A stretch of DNA of 64,000 nt from [Clostridium] asparagiforme DSM 15981 (lineage in GTDB: Bacteria; Bacillota; Clostridia; Lachnospirales; Lachnospiraceae): the NCBI GenBank assembly GCA_025149125.1, contig CP102272.1, forward strand, positions 3,100,001 through 3,164,000. The letters run 5' to 3'. The first letter of the stretch is position 1; each line of letters starts with the position of its first letter. The notes beneath the pieces are model-generated. The model saw only the letters and a list, made by a program, of their open reading frames with translations. It was not told the DNA's origin and made no database searches. The position numbers and the translations under genes were made by a program. Positions 44,239 through 53,315 of the stretch are shown here, piece by piece.

Positions 44239-46905
44239 TTGGTACAGTCACAATTATCCCCGATGATGCAGCACTACATGGAGACCAAGAAACAGTATCC
44301 GGACTGTGTTCTGTTCTACCGTCTGGGAGACTTTTACGAGATGTTTTTTGACGATGCGCTGACCGTATCGAAGGAGCTGGAAATTACGCTCACCGGGAAG
44401 GAGTGCGGCCTGCCGGAGCGCGCGCCCATGTGCGGCGTGCCCTTCCACGCGGTGGATTCCTACTTAAACCGCCTGGTGCAGAAGGGCTACAAGGTGGCCA
44501 TCGCCGAGCAGATGGAGGACCCCAAGCAGGCCAAGGGCCTGGTGAAGCGGGAGGTCATCCGGGTGGTGACGCCGGGTACCATCACCAGCGCCCAGGCTCT
44601 GGATGAGACCAAGAACAACTACCTGATGGGCATCGTGTGCACGGACGGCGGCTACGGTGTGTCCACGGCCGACATCAGCACCGGGGATTTCCTGGTGACC
44701 GAGGTGTCCACGGACCGGGAGCTGTTCGACGAGATCAATAAGTTTTCGCCCTCGGAAATCATTTGCAACAACGCCTTCTATGTGTCCGGGGTGGACATCG
44801 AGGAGCTGAAGAACCGCTACCACGTGGCGGTCTCCGCTCTGGACAGCCACTTTTTCGGCGAGGAGTCCTGCCACAAGGTGCTGCGGGAGCATTTCCGGGT
44901 GGGATCCCTGTCCGGGCTGGGGCTGGAGGATTACGGCACCGGAATCATCGCCGCCGGAGCGGTGCTGCAGTACATGTACGAGACCCAGAAGAGCACCCTG
45001 GAGCACATCACCACCATCAAGCCTTATTCCACCGGCCAGTTCATGATCATCGACACCTCCACCAGGCGGAACCTGGAGCTGGTGGAGACCATGCGGGAGA
45101 AGCAGAAGCGGGGGACCCTGCTGTGGGTTCTGGACAAGACCAAAACCGCCATGGGCGCCCGCCTGCTGAGAGCCTATATCGAGCAGCCCCTGATCCACCG
45201 GGAGGAGATCATCGCCCGCCAGAGCGCCGTGGAGGAGCTGAACATGAACTATATTTCCCGGGAGGAGATTCGGGAGTATTTAAACCCCGTCTACGACCTG
45301 GAGCGCCTGATCGGGCGCATCAGCTACAAGACCGCCAATCCCAGGGATTTGATCTCCTTCTGCAATTCCCTGGAGATGCTGCCCTACATCAAACGACTTT
45401 TGGAAGAATTTTCCAGTCCGCTGTTGAAGGCTCTGGCGGATGACATGGATCCCCTGGAGGACTTGTTTGAGCTGATCCGTTCCGCCATCGTGGAGGAGCC
45501 GCCCATCACCCTCAGGGAGGGAGGAATCATCCGGGACGGCTACAACGAGGAGGCGGACAAGCTGCGGGCCGCCAAAACCGAGGGCAAGACGTGGCTTGCC
45601 GAGCTGGAGGCCAGGGAGCGGGAAAAGACCGGGATCAAGGGTCTGAAGGTCAAGTTCAACAAGGTGTTCGGCTACTATTTCGAGGTGACCAACTCCTTCA
45701 AGAACATGGTGCCCGACTATTTTGTGCGCAAACAGACTCTGACCAACGCGGAGCGCTTTACCACCGACGAGTTAAAGCAGCTGGAGGAGATCATCATGGG
45801 GGCCGAGGACAAGCTGGTGTCCCTGGAGTACGACCTGTTCTGTCAGGTCCGGGACCACATCGCCTCCCAGGTGGTGCGTATCCAGAAGACCGCCAAGTCC
45901 ATCGCGGGCACCGACGTGTTCTGCTCCCTGTCCACCGTGGCATCGCGGCGCAATTACGTGAAGCCCGCTATCAACGAGAAGGGCACCATTTCCATTAAAA
46001 ACGGACGCCATCCGGTGGTGGAGCAGATGATGCGGGACGATTTGTTCGTGGCAAACGACACCTATCTGGACAACGGCAAGAACCGGCTGTCCGTGATCAC
46101 CGGCCCCAACATGGCCGGAAAATCCACCTACATGCGCCAGGTTGCCCTGATCGTGCTCATGGCCCAGCTGGGCAGCTTCGTGCCCGCCGACGAGGCGGAC
46201 ATCGGTATCTGCGACCGCATTTTCACCCGGGTGGGGGCCTCCGACGACCTGGCCAGCGGCCAGAGTACCTTTATGGTGGAAATGACCGAGGTAGCCAATA
46301 TTCTGCGAAACGCCACCCGCAACAGCCTGCTGGTTCTGGACGAGATCGGACGGGGGACCAGCACCTTCGACGGGCTGTCCATCGCCTGGGCTGTGATCGA
46401 GCACATCAGCAGCACCCGTCTTTTAGGGGCCAAGACGCTGTTCGCCACCCATTACCACGAGCTGACGGAGCTGGAGGGCACCATCGCCGGGGTGAAGAAC
46501 TACTGCATCGCCGTCAAGGAGCAGGGGGACGATATCGTGTTCCTGCGCAAGATCGTCCGGGGCGGCGCGGACAAGAGCTATGGAATCCAGGTGGCCAAGC
46601 TGGCCGGGGTGCCGGAGTCGGTGATCCTTAGGGCCAAGGAGATCGCCGAGGAGCTGAGCAACGCCGACATCACCGCCAGGGCCAAGGAGATCGCCGAGGT
46701 CAGCGCCAACATCGCCCAGCGCAAGGCGGTGCCCAGGCCCGACGAGGTGGATATGCAGCAGCTCACCTTCTTCGACACGGTAAAGGACGACGACATTATC
46801 AAGGAACTGAGTGAGCTGGAGATCAACAGTATGACTCCGGTGGACGCCATGAATACGCTGTACCGCCTGCAGAACAAGCTGAAAAACAGGTGGAAGGACA
46901 GCTGA
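44239..46905 (+). CDS. mutS: DNA mismatch repair protein MutS
   Basis: An 888-residue mismatch-recognition ATPase. The N-terminal mismatch-binding motif is YRLGDFYEMFFDDA (Phe-X-Glu wedge as FYE), the connector, core and clamp domains follow, and the ATPase has Walker A GPNMAGKST (residues 622-630), DDLASGQSTFMVEM, LVLDEIGRGTST and ATHYHEL. It starts at a TTG (44239) that gives VQSQLSPMMQHY, the standard N-terminus. mutL, commonly next, is not in this window; trmD follows after 15 bp. Confidence 0.97.
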   Translation: MVQSQLSPMMQHYMETKKQYPDCVLFYRLGDFYEMFFDDALTVSKELEITLTGKECGLPERAPMCGVPFHAVDSYLNRLVQKGYKVAIAEQMEDPKQAKGLVKREVIRVVTPGTITSAQALDETKNNYLMGIVCTDGGYGVSTADISTGDFLVTEVSTDRELFDEINKFSPSEIICNNAFYVSGVDIEELKNRYHVAVSALDSHFFGEESCHKVLREHFRVGSLSGLGLEDYGTGIIAAGAVLQYMYETQKSTLEHITTIKPYSTGQFMIIDTSTRRNLELVETMREKQKRGTLLWVLDKTKTAMGARLLRAYIEQPLIHREEIIARQSAVEELNMNYISREEIREYLNPVYDLERLIGRISYKTANPRDLISFCNSLEMLPYIKRLLEEFSSPLLKALADDMDPLEDLFELIRSAIVEEPPITLREGGIIRDGYNEEADKLRAAKTEGKTWLAELEAREREKTGIKGLKVKFNKVFGYYFEVTNSFKNMVPDYFVRKQTLTNAERFTTDELKQLEEIIMGAEDKLVSLEYDLFCQVRDHIASQVVRIQKTAKSIAGTDVFCSLSTVASRRNYVKPAINEKGTISIKNGRHPVVEQMMRDDLFVANDTYLDNGKNRLSVITGPNMAGKSTYMRQVALIVLMAQLGSFVPADEADIGICDRIFTRVGASDDLASGQSTFMVEMTEVANILRNATRNSLLVLDEIGRGTSTFDGLSIAWAVIEHISSTRLLGAKTLFATHYHELTELEGTIAGVKNYCIAVKEQGDDIVFLRKIVRGGADKSYGIQVAKLAGVPESVILRAKEIAEELSNADITARAKEIAEVSANIAQRKAVPRPDEVDMQQLTFFDTVKDDDIIKELSELEINSMTPVDAMNTLYRLQNKLKNRWKDS

Positions 46906-46920
46906 CAATCAGGAGATGCC

Positions 46921-47685
46921 ATGAACTTTCATATATTGACACTGTTTCCCGAGATGGTGATGGGGGGCTTAAGCACCAGCATCACCGGCCGGGCCATGGA
47001 AAAGGGAATCATATCCGTGGAGGCCGTGAACATACGGGATTATTCCAAGGACAAGCACCGCCATGTGGACGACGCGCCCTACGGCGGCGGAGCCGGCATG
47101 GTCATGCAGCCGGAGCCCATCTGCGACGCCTACGAGGACCTGTGCGCCCGCACGGGCCGAAGGCCCCGGGTGATTTATATGACGCCCCAGGGCCGGGTGT
47201 TCACCCAGCAGATCGCCGAGGAGCTGGCCCGGGAGGAGGAGCTGGTGTTCCTCTGCGGCCACTACGAGGGAATTGACGAGCGGGCTCTGGAGCTGGTGGC
47301 AACGGACTACCTGTCCATCGGGGACTACGTGCTCACCGGCGGGGAACTTCCCGCCATGGTGATGATCGACTGTATTTCCCGGCTGGTGCCCGGGGTGCTC
47401 AACAACGAGGTCAGCGCCGAGGTGGAGTCCTTCCACGACAACCTGCTGGAATACCCCCAGTATACCAGACCCGAGGTATTTAACGGGCTGGCGGTGCCGG
47501 AGGTGCTGCTCAGCGGACACCACAAGAATATCGAAAAATGGCGCAGGGAGCAGTCCATAAGGCGCACCCTGGAACGCCGTCCGGACCTGCTTAAAGGGGC
47601 GAATCTCTCGAAAAAAGAGCAAAAATACCTGGAAGAGCTGATCCGGGAGCAGGAAACCGGGGAAAACGAGCCGGATAGCCATTGA
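46921..47685 (+). CDS. trmD: tRNA (guanine-N1-)-methyltransferase
   Basis: A 254-residue SPOUT methyltransferase that makes m1G37 in tRNA and prevents frameshifting. Motifs include FHILTLFPEMV, DAPYGGGAGMVMQ, FLCGHYEGIDERA and the knot segment YLSIGDYVLTGGELPAM. It usually follows rpsP-rimM and precedes rplS; here it is downstream of mutS, with a CNNM-type gene between it and rplS. Its stop codon is inside the -35 of the next promoter. Confidence 0.97.
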   Translation: MNFHILTLFPEMVMGGLSTSITGRAMEKGIISVEAVNIRDYSKDKHRHVDDAPYGGGAGMVMQPEPICDAYEDLCARTGRRPRVIYMTPQGRVFTQQIAEELAREEELVFLCGHYEGIDERALELVATDYLSIGDYVLTGGELPAMVMIDCISRLVPGVLNNEVSAEVESFHDNLLEYPQYTRPEVFNGLAVPEVLLSGHHKNIEKWRREQSIRRTLERRPDLLKGANLSKKEQKYLEELIREQETGENEPDSH

Positions 47686-47710
47686 CAGAAAAGCGCAAAT
47701 GTTGTAGAAT
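47682..47710 (+). promoter_or_regulatory. SigA-type promoter overlapping the trmD stop codon
   Basis: Perfect TTGACA (47682-47687), 17 bp, TAGAAT (47705-47710). Two small GC hairpins (ACCGCCCCCGGGCGGT near 47724 and TCCCGG/CCGGGA near 47746) follow in the leader without a T run. Confidence 0.7.
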
Positions 47711-47791
47711 CGGATGAAAACACCGCCCCCGGGCGGTAAAACCCTCCCGGAAGGCCGGGATTAATAAAATTGAGAATAACAGGAGTTGATG

Positions 47792-49075
47792 ATGGACTTG
47801 TCCAGTGACACAGTAGGCATACGATTGTTTGTGATTTTGATTCTTTTGGCGCTGTCCGCCTTTTTTTCTTCCTCGGAGACAGCATTGACCACGGTCAACA
47901 AAATCCGCATCCGCAATCTGGCGGAGGCGGGGGATAAGCAGGCCGGGTACGTGATGAAGTTGGGAGAGAACCAGGCGCGCATGTTAAGCGCCATTCTGAT
48001 CGGCAACAATGTGGTAAACCTTTCGGCCTCCTCCATGGTGACCGTACTGGTGACGGACGTGTTCGGCAGCAGCTTCGCCGGTATCGCAACAGGCGTGCTG
48101 ACCCTGCTGATTCTCATTTTCGGCGAGATTACGCCCAAGACCGTGGCGACCTTAGAGTCGGAGCGCAACGCCCTGCGCTGCGCCCATGTGATTTACACGC
48201 TGATGATCGCGCTTACGCCCCTAATTCTGCTGGTAAACTGGATGTCCTCCGGGGTTTTAAAGCTGCTGCACGTGGACCCCAACAAGCGCAACGACGATAT
48301 GACCGAGGATGAGCTGCGCACCATTGTGGAAGTGGGCCACGAAAAGGGCGTGATCGAGTCTGAGGAAAAGGAAATGATCAACAACGTGTTCGATCTGGAC
48401 GACAGCGTAGCCAAGGACATCATGGTGCCCCGCATCGACATGGTGTTTGTGGACGTGGACGCCTCCTACCAGAAGGTGATCGAAACCTTCCGGGAGGAGC
48501 ACTACACCCGTCTGCCCGTCTACGAGGAGACCACGGACAATGTGATCGGCATCATCAATGTCAAGGATCTGCTTTTAGTGGAGGACCGGGAGCACTTTCA
48601 CGTGCGCGATTATCTGCGCCAGCCCATCTACACCTACGAGTCCAAAAAGATTTCCGACCTGCTGCTGGAGCTGCGCAAAACCTCCAACAACATCGTGATC
48701 GTGCTGGACGAGTACGGAGCCACCGCGGGTCTTGCCACCCTGGAAGACATTCTGGAGGAGATTGTGGGCGACATCCGCGACGAGTACGACGGGGACGAGG
48801 AGGAAGAGCTGGTGGAGGTGGCTCCCGGCGAGTATGTGGCCGAGGGCGCCATGAAGCTGGACGACTTAAACGACCGCCTGAACCTGGGGCTGGACTCTGA
48901 GGACTACGACTCCATCGGCGGCTTTATGATCGAGCAGCTGGATCACCTGCCGGAGGCCGGTGAATCCATGGAATACGAGGGAATCCGCATGGTGGTGGAC
49001 GCCGTGGACCGCAACCGCATCGACAAGGTCCGCATTTACCTGCCGGCAAGCGAAAAACAGCAGCAGGCTTCTTAA
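47792..49075 (+). CDS. CNNM / CorC-HlyC family membrane protein (hemolysin-like)
   Basis: A 427-residue protein. The N-terminal DUF21 domain (about 1-165) has three to four helices with FFSSSETALTTVNKIRI. Two CBS domains follow (about 200-330: DIMVPRIDMVFVDVD, TRLPVYEETTDNVIGIINVKDLL shown by ends TRLPVYEE and GIINVKDLL), and a C-terminal CorC_HlyC domain ends with GGFMIEQLDHLPEAGE. Members are linked to magnesium or sodium efflux; the old name is hemolysin. AGGAG at 47781 fits ATG 47792 (or 47789) better than the TTG at 47786. It has its own promoter. Confidence 0.9.
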   Translation: MDLSSDTVGIRLFVILILLALSAFFSSSETALTTVNKIRIRNLAEAGDKQAGYVMKLGENQARMLSAILIGNNVVNLSASSMVTVLVTDVFGSSFAGIATGVLTLLILIFGEITPKTVATLESERNALRCAHVIYTLMIALTPLILLVNWMSSGVLKLLHVDPNKRNDDMTEDELRTIVEVGHEKGVIESEEKEMINNVFDLDDSVAKDIMVPRIDMVFVDVDASYQKVIETFREEHYTRLPVYEETTDNVIGIINVKDLLLVEDREHFHVRDYLRQPIYTYESKKISDLLLELRKTSNNIVIVLDEYGATAGLATLEDILEEIVGDIRDEYDGDEEEELVEVAPGEYVAEGAMKLDDLNDRLNLGLDSEDYDSIGGFMIEQLDHLPEAGESMEYEGIRMVVDAVDRNRIDKVRIYLPASEKQQQAS

Positions 49076-49082
49076 AAAACGC

Positions 49083-49111
49083 TTGCTTTTTAAGACAAGA
49101 TATGGTAGAAT
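49083..49111 (+). promoter_or_regulatory. SigA-type promoter of rplS
   Basis: TTGCTT (49083-49088), 17 bp, TAGAAT (49106-49111), directly after the CNNM stop. Confidence 0.65.
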
Positions 49112-49124
49112 TAATTGTTGTGAC

Positions 49125-49222
49125 TAAGAAAGAGATGGTCCTCTGTTACAGATTGGGCGGTGAATGGGAAACTTACCGCCGGACGTATTAAGAACATCCA
49201 ATATAATAAGGAGGTTCACACG
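49125..49222 (+). ncRNA. Probable L19 ribosomal protein leader
   Basis: The rplS 5' leader contains GGTCCTCTGTTAC followed by the hairpin GGCGGTGA/TTACCGCC (about 49155-49182). Firmicutes often carry an autoregulatory L19 leader here, and the position and structure fit. The consensus was recalled, not searched. Confidence 0.5.
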
Positions 49223-49570
49223 ATGAACGAAATTATCAAGAAGATTGAAGCAGCTCAGTTGAAGGAGAGCGTGCCGGAGTTCCACGTAGGCGACACCGTG
49301 CGCGTTTACAACAAGATCAAAGAGGGCGCTCGCGAGAGAATCCAGGTATTTGAGGGAACCGTGATCAAGAGACAGAACGGCGGCGCAAGAGAGACCTTCA
49401 CCGTCCGCAAGAACTCCAACGGAATCGGCGTTGAGAAGACCTGGCCCTTACATTCCCCCAACGTAGACAACGTAGAGGTTGTCCGCAAGGGTAAAGTAAG
49501 ACGCGCGAAGCTGAACTATCTGAGAGACAGAGTTGGTAAGGCTGCGAAGGTAAAAGAGTTGGTAAAATAA
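49223..49570 (+). CDS. rplS: Ribosomal protein bL19
   Basis: A 115-residue protein of the 50S subunit, located at the 30S-50S interface. [39 protein letters not shown] and the C-terminal [20 protein letters not shown] are all standard L19. AAGGAGG is 7 bp before the ATG at 49223, so the longer frame from 49160 is leader. It is probably controlled through its structured leader. Confidence 0.98.
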   Translation: MNEIIKKIEAAQLKESVPEFHVGDTVRVYNKIKEGARERIQVFEGTVIKRQNGGARETFTVRKNSNGIGVEKTWPLHSPNVDNVEVVRKGKVRRAKLNYLRDRVGKAAKVKELVK

Positions 49571-49659
49571 TTGTAGTTCAGTAGGTCTGCGCACTTGCTG
49601 CGCTGACCGTACGAAAAACTAAGCTTGCAGGCAAAAATCCCATCGACGAAGTCGATTTT

Positions 49660-49702
49660 AAATGGATTTTTGCTCGTATCTGTGAAGGTACTGAACAGAT
49701 AC
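49660..49702. repeat. Small hairpin repeat, copy D1
   Basis: AAATGGATTTTTGC (49660-49673) precedes an 8-bp stem GTATCTGT/ACAGATAC with an 11-nt loop (49676-49702). Copy D2 at 51914 has the same 14-mer, stem length and loop length. In D1 GGATTTTTGC also pairs with GCAAAAATCC at 49631-49640. Confidence 0.7.
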
Positions 49703-49724
49703 AAATAATTCAGCAGTGCAGTAC

Positions 49725-49752
49725 AAGGGACAATGAAAATTGTCCCTTTTTT
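49725..49752 (+). terminator. Rho-independent terminator of rplS
   Basis: AAGGGACAAT (49725-49734) pairs with ATTGTCCCTT (49739-49748), and the T run of six reaches 49752. It is about 155 bp after the rplS stop, so the repeat D1 and a GGTC/GACC hairpin near 49580 are in the rplS 3' UTR. Confidence 0.85.
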
Positions 49753-49796
49753 GAACAGAGAACAGGTGAGCACGGTCACAGGCAGGTGGTGGTTAC

Positions 49797-50345
49797 GTGG
49801 AATATTTTATGAATGAGGATACGGCGTGGCTCAGGCGGATTGTGCATTGGGTCGTGGACCTGGTGGTGGCGGTGGCGCTGGCGTGGTTTCTGGTGTACGG
49901 CTTCTGCGGGCAGGTGCGCATTTCGGGCAACTCCATGCAGCCGCTTCTGGATGCGGAGGATGTGGTTTTAATTAACCGTCTGGCTTATGATCTGGGCAAG
50001 CCCCAGCGCTTCGACGTGGTGGTATTCGAGCGCGAGGACCAGCAGAAGAATGTCAAGCGGGTGATCGGACTGCCCGGCGAGACCGTACAGATCAAGGGCG
50101 GCATGGTGTTTATCGACGGCGAGCTGCTCCCCGCCGAGGACGGGCTGGAGCAGGTGTCCCTGGCCGGAATGGCGGACACGCCGATACGCCTTGGGGAGGA
50201 CGAGTATTTCCTTCTGGGCGACAACCGGGACAGCAGCGAGGACAGCCGTTTCGCCAATATCGGCAATGTAAAACGCGGACAGATTCAGGGAAAGGTATGG
50301 TTTCGCATCCTGCCCCTGCTGAAGCTGGACCTGATCCATTCTTAG
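49797..50345 (+). CDS. lepB: Signal peptidase I (second copy)
   Basis: A 182-residue type I signal peptidase with one N-terminal helix (about 16-36), catalytic serine in SGNSMQPLL (S46), lysine in NVKRVIGLPGE (K87) and box E LLGDNRDSSEDSRF. It differs clearly from the protein at 16332; multiple signal peptidases are usual in Firmicutes. The GTG at 49797 is preferred because AGGTGG is 7 bp upstream; an ATG at 49809 is possible. The location after rplS and before rbgA-rnhB matches the Bacillus order rplS-rbgA-rnhB with lepB inserted. Confidence 0.94.
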   Translation: MEYFMNEDTAWLRRIVHWVVDLVVAVALAWFLVYGFCGQVRISGNSMQPLLDAEDVVLINRLAYDLGKPQRFDVVVFEREDQQKNVKRVIGLPGETVQIKGGMVFIDGELLPAEDGLEQVSLAGMADTPIRLGEDEYFLLGDNRDSSEDSRFANIGNVKRGQIQGKVWFRILPLLKLDLIHS

Positions 50346-50378
50346 GAACAGCCGTTTTAAAGAACAGGAGAATTCAGA

Positions 50379-51278
50379 ATGAATATACAATGGTATCCCG
50401 GACATATGACAAAGGCCAAACGGGCCATGAAAGAGGATTTAAAACTCATTGACCTGGTGATCGAGCTGGTGGATGCCCGGGTGCCGCTTTCCAGCCGTAA
50501 CCCCGATATCGACGATCTGGGGGCCGGAAAGGCGCGCATCGTGCTGCTGAACAAGGCCGATCTGGCGGACGAGGCTTTAAACCGCCGCTGGGCTCAGTGG
50601 TTTACGGAGCGCGGCATGCACGTGGTGAAAATCGACGCCAGGAACAAGGGGACCTTAAAGCAGATCCAGGCGGTGGTCCAGGAGGCCTGCAAGGAGAAGA
50701 TTGAGCGCGACAGGAAGCGGGGTATTTTAAACCGCCCCATCCGCGCCATGGTGGTGGGAATCCCCAACGTGGGCAAGTCCACCTTTATCAACTCCTTCGC
50801 CGGAAAGGCCTGCGCCAAGACCGGCAACAAGCCCGGCGTGACCAAGGGAAACCAGTGGATCCGCCTGAACAAGACTCTGGAGCTTTTGGACACTCCGGGA
50901 ATCCTCTGGCCCAAGTTCGAGGACCAGCAGGTGGGACTCAAGCTGGCGCTGATCGGTTCCATCAACGATGAGATTTTAAACCGGGACGAGCTGGCGCTGG
51001 AGCTGGTGAATGTTTTGAACCGCAGGTATCCCGGTGTTCTGGCGGAGCGCTATCAGCTGGAAAACGCCGGGGACTGCGATACGATCCAGGTGTTGGAGCA
51101 GGTGGCCAGACAGCGCTCCTGCCTGGCAAAGGGCGGAGAGCTGGATCTGCCCAAGGCCGCCAGACTGCTGTTAGATGACTTCCGCAGCGGACGGCTGGGC
51201 CGGATCACGCTGGAGGAACCGGAGATTGCACAGGATAAAGGGGAGAAGAATCAGGATGGCAAGGACGTTAAGCGGTGA
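50379..51278 (+). CDS. rbgA: Ribosome biogenesis GTPase RbgA (YlqF)
   Basis: A 299-residue circularly permuted GTPase acting late in 50S assembly. The permuted order is visible: the G4 motif LNKADLAD (about 50) precedes G1 GIPNVGKSTFIN (about 127) and G3 DTPGILWP. The N-terminal NIQWYPGHMTKAKR is diagnostic. The C-terminal domain binds rRNA. An AGGAG-type site precedes the ATG. The 3' end overlaps rnhB by 23 bp. Confidence 0.96.
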   Translation: MNIQWYPGHMTKAKRAMKEDLKLIDLVIELVDARVPLSSRNPDIDDLGAGKARIVLLNKADLADEALNRRWAQWFTERGMHVVKIDARNKGTLKQIQAVVQEACKEKIERDRKRGILNRPIRAMVVGIPNVGKSTFINSFAGKACAKTGNKPGVTKGNQWIRLNKTLELLDTPGILWPKFEDQQVGLKLALIGSINDEILNRDELALELVNVLNRRYPGVLAERYQLENAGDCDTIQVLEQVARQRSCLAKGGELDLPKAARLLLDDFRSGRLGRITLEEPEIAQDKGEKNQDGKDVKR

Positions 51279-51909
51279 AAAGCTGGAAAAAGAACTGGCG
51301 CGCCTGGAGCAGATGCGGGAGTATGAGAATACCTACGCGGCCTGCGCCATGATCTGCGGCATCGACGAGGCGGGCAGAGGCCCCCTGGCGGGCCCTGTGG
51401 CAGCCGGAGCGGTGATTCTGCCAAAGGACTGCACCCTGCTGCATTTGAACGACTCCAAGAAGCTCTCGGAGAAGCGCAGAGAGGAGCTGTTTGTGCAGAT
51501 CAAGGAGCAGGCCGTGGCATGGTGCGTGGGCATCGTGGGGCCGGAGCGCATCGATGAGATCAACATCTTGCAGGCCACCTACGAGGCCATGCGCCAGGCG
51601 ATTGCAGGTCTCGGCGTAAAGCCGGATATTCTGCTCAACGACGCGGTGGAGATACCCGGCGTGGACATTATGCAGGTGCCCATCATCAAGGGGGACGCCA
51701 AGAGCGTGTCCATCGCCGCCGCCAGCATTTTAGCCAAGGTCACCAGGGACCACATGATGGCGGAGTACGACCAGCTGTTCCCGGACTACAGCTTTGCCAA
51801 ACACAAGGGCTATGGCACCGCGGCCCATATCCAGGCCATCAAGGAGCTGGGGCCCTGTCCCATCCACCGGCGCAGCTTTATCCGGAATATATGGAGTGAA
51901 GGTAACTGA
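51256..51909 (+). CDS. rnhB: Ribonuclease HII
   Basis: A 217-residue enzyme that removes ribonucleotides and RNA primers from DNA. Catalytic residues are visible in GIDEAGRGPLAGPV (D37, E38), with LNDSKKLSEKRRE and the C-terminal KHKGYGTAAH. An N-terminal extension of about 30 residues is common in Firmicutes. The ATG at 51256 has AGAAGAATCAGG upstream; the longer frame from 51175 only overlaps rbgA further. It is co-transcribed with rbgA. Confidence 0.96.
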   Translation: MARTLSGEKLEKELARLEQMREYENTYAACAMICGIDEAGRGPLAGPVAAGAVILPKDCTLLHLNDSKKLSEKRREELFVQIKEQAVAWCVGIVGPERIDEINILQATYEAMRQAIAGLGVKPDILLNDAVEIPGVDIMQVPIIKGDAKSVSIAAASILAKVTRDHMMAEYDQLFPDYSFAKHKGYGTAAHIQAIKELGPCPIHRRSFIRNIWSEGN

Positions 51910-51913
51910 TCAA

Positions 51914-51957
51914 AAATGGATTTTTGCCCGTATCGGTGAAGATACGGAACCGATACG
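51914..51957. repeat. Small hairpin repeat, copy D2
   Basis: AAATGGATTTTTGC (51914-51927) then stem GTATCGGT/ACCGATAC with an 11-nt loop (51930-51956). Compared with D1, one stem base pair has changed on both sides (T-A to G-C), so pairing is kept. It starts 5 bp after the rnhB stop. A second hairpin GAAGCG/CGCTTC (51974-51991) follows. Confidence 0.7.
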
Positions 51958-52033
51958 AGCGAAGCAAGTGGAAGAAGCGATTGACCGCTTCGGTTATCGC
52001 CAGAGAATGTGAGCGGGAAAATGGGGGCCAGCG

Positions 52034-52375
52034 ATGAACAACCGCCGGACGGGAAGTGAATACGAGGCCAGGGCGGCGGAATATCTGACCGCCAACGGCT
52101 ACCGGATACTGGAGCGAAATTTCCGCTGCCGCCAGGGAGAGATCGACCTGATCGCCCGGGACGGCAGCTATCTGGTTTTTGTTGAGGTGAAATACAGAAG
52201 CAGCCTGGCAAAGGGAGCGCCGGCGGAGGCCGTAGGGCCGGCAAAGCAGAGGCGCATCCGCCAGGCCGCTTCGTTCTATCTCTACAGCAAGGGTCTGGGC
52301 CTTGAGAGACCCTGCCGTTTTGACGTGGTCTCCATCACGGGGAATGAGATCCTTTTGATTCAAAATGCGTTCTGA
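52034..52375 (+). CDS. YraN family protein (UPF0102, nuclease-like fold)
   Basis: A 113-residue protein, normal for the family. GSEYEARAAEYLTANGYRILERNFRCRQGEIDLIARD is shown by its landmarks EYEARAAEYL, RILERNFRC and GEIDLIARD, followed by FVEVKYR; the E...D...EVK pattern is that of Holliday-junction resolvase-like nucleases. Activity is unproven for most members. It is conserved next to rnhB in many Firmicutes, as here, and pgeF follows 30 bp later. Confidence 0.9.
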   Translation: MNNRRTGSEYEARAAEYLTANGYRILERNFRCRQGEIDLIARDGSYLVFVEVKYRSSLAKGAPAEAVGPAKQRRIRQAASFYLYSKGLGLERPCRFDVVSITGNEILLIQNAF

Positions 52376-52405
52376 GCTGTCAATGAATAGAAAGGAGACC
52401 GGACA

Positions 52406-53272
52406 ATGAAGATACAATGGAAGTATAAAAACGACCTGGAGATATTTGAAACCAAAGGACAGGAGAGCACGCCCTACCTGTCGTTTCGGGCCCTGGATGA
52501 CCTGGGAATGGTGAAAAATGGATTTTCCACCCGCATGGGCGGAGCCAGCCGCGGAAAGTTTGCAACCATGAACTTTTCCTACAGCCGGGGGGACGATCCC
52601 GATCACGTGCTGGAGAATTTTACGCGCATGGCCGCCGCCCTGGGGGTGGAGCGGGACCGGATGGTGGCGTCCTACCAGACCCACACCACCAATGTGCGCC
52701 GCGTGACAGAAGAGGACCTGGGCAAAGGCGTGGTGAGGACCCGGGACTACCGGGATGTGGACGGACTGATCACGAACCTGCCCGGCGTCACCCTGGTGAC
52801 CTTCTATGCGGACTGCGTGCCCCTCTACCTGGTGGACCCGGTGAAAAAGGCCATCGGCCTAAGCCATTCCGGCTGGCGGGGCACCGTAGCGCGGATGGGC
52901 CGGGAGACGGTGGAGGCCATGAAGCGCGAATTCGGCACCGATCCCGGGGATCTGGTGGCCTGCATCGGCCCCAGCATCTGCGAGGACTGTTTCGAAGTGG
53001 GCGGGGAAGTGGTGGAGGCCTTCTGTCAGGCCTTTGCGCCGGAGCAGCACCCGGCTCTCTTCCGGCAGGGCGTGGGGCCCGGCAAATATCAGCTGGATTT
53101 GTGGGCTGCCAACCGGATCATTCTTAAGGAGGCGGGCGTGCCCGCAAAACAGATCCACACCACAAACATCTGCACCAAGTGCAACAGCGATTATCTGTTT
53201 TCCCACCGCACGGTGGGAGAGGAGCGGGGAAACCTGGCGGCCTTTTTGTGCCTGAAGGGCGGAGCGCTTTAA
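52406..53272 (+). CDS. pgeF: Peptidoglycan editing factor PgeF (YfiH, multicopper-oxidase fold)
   Basis: A 288-residue protein of the YfiH/laccase-domain family. In E. coli it removes wrongly incorporated L-serine-containing muropeptide precursors; related proteins act on purine nucleosides. Conserved sites are QTHTTNVRRV, DGLITNLPGVTLVTFYADCVPLYLVDP (landmarks DGLITN and ADCVPLYLVD), SHSGWRGT and GPSICEDCFEVG with the metal/nucleophile Cys-His set, plus TNICTKCNSDYLFSHR. It ends in a shared terminator with the convergent prs. Confidence 0.93.
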   Translation: MKIQWKYKNDLEIFETKGQESTPYLSFRALDDLGMVKNGFSTRMGGASRGKFATMNFSYSRGDDPDHVLENFTRMAAALGVERDRMVASYQTHTTNVRRVTEEDLGKGVVRTRDYRDVDGLITNLPGVTLVTFYADCVPLYLVDPVKKAIGLSHSGWRGTVARMGRETVEAMKREFGTDPGDLVACIGPSICEDCFEVGGEVVEAFCQAFAPEQHPALFRQGVGPGKYQLDLWAANRIILKEAGVPAKQIHTTNICTKCNSDYLFSHRTVGEERGNLAAFLCLKGGAL

Positions 53273-53315
53273 GACGGGAATGGGCGGGCCGGCGGGGGAA
53301 ATGTCCCCGGCCGGT

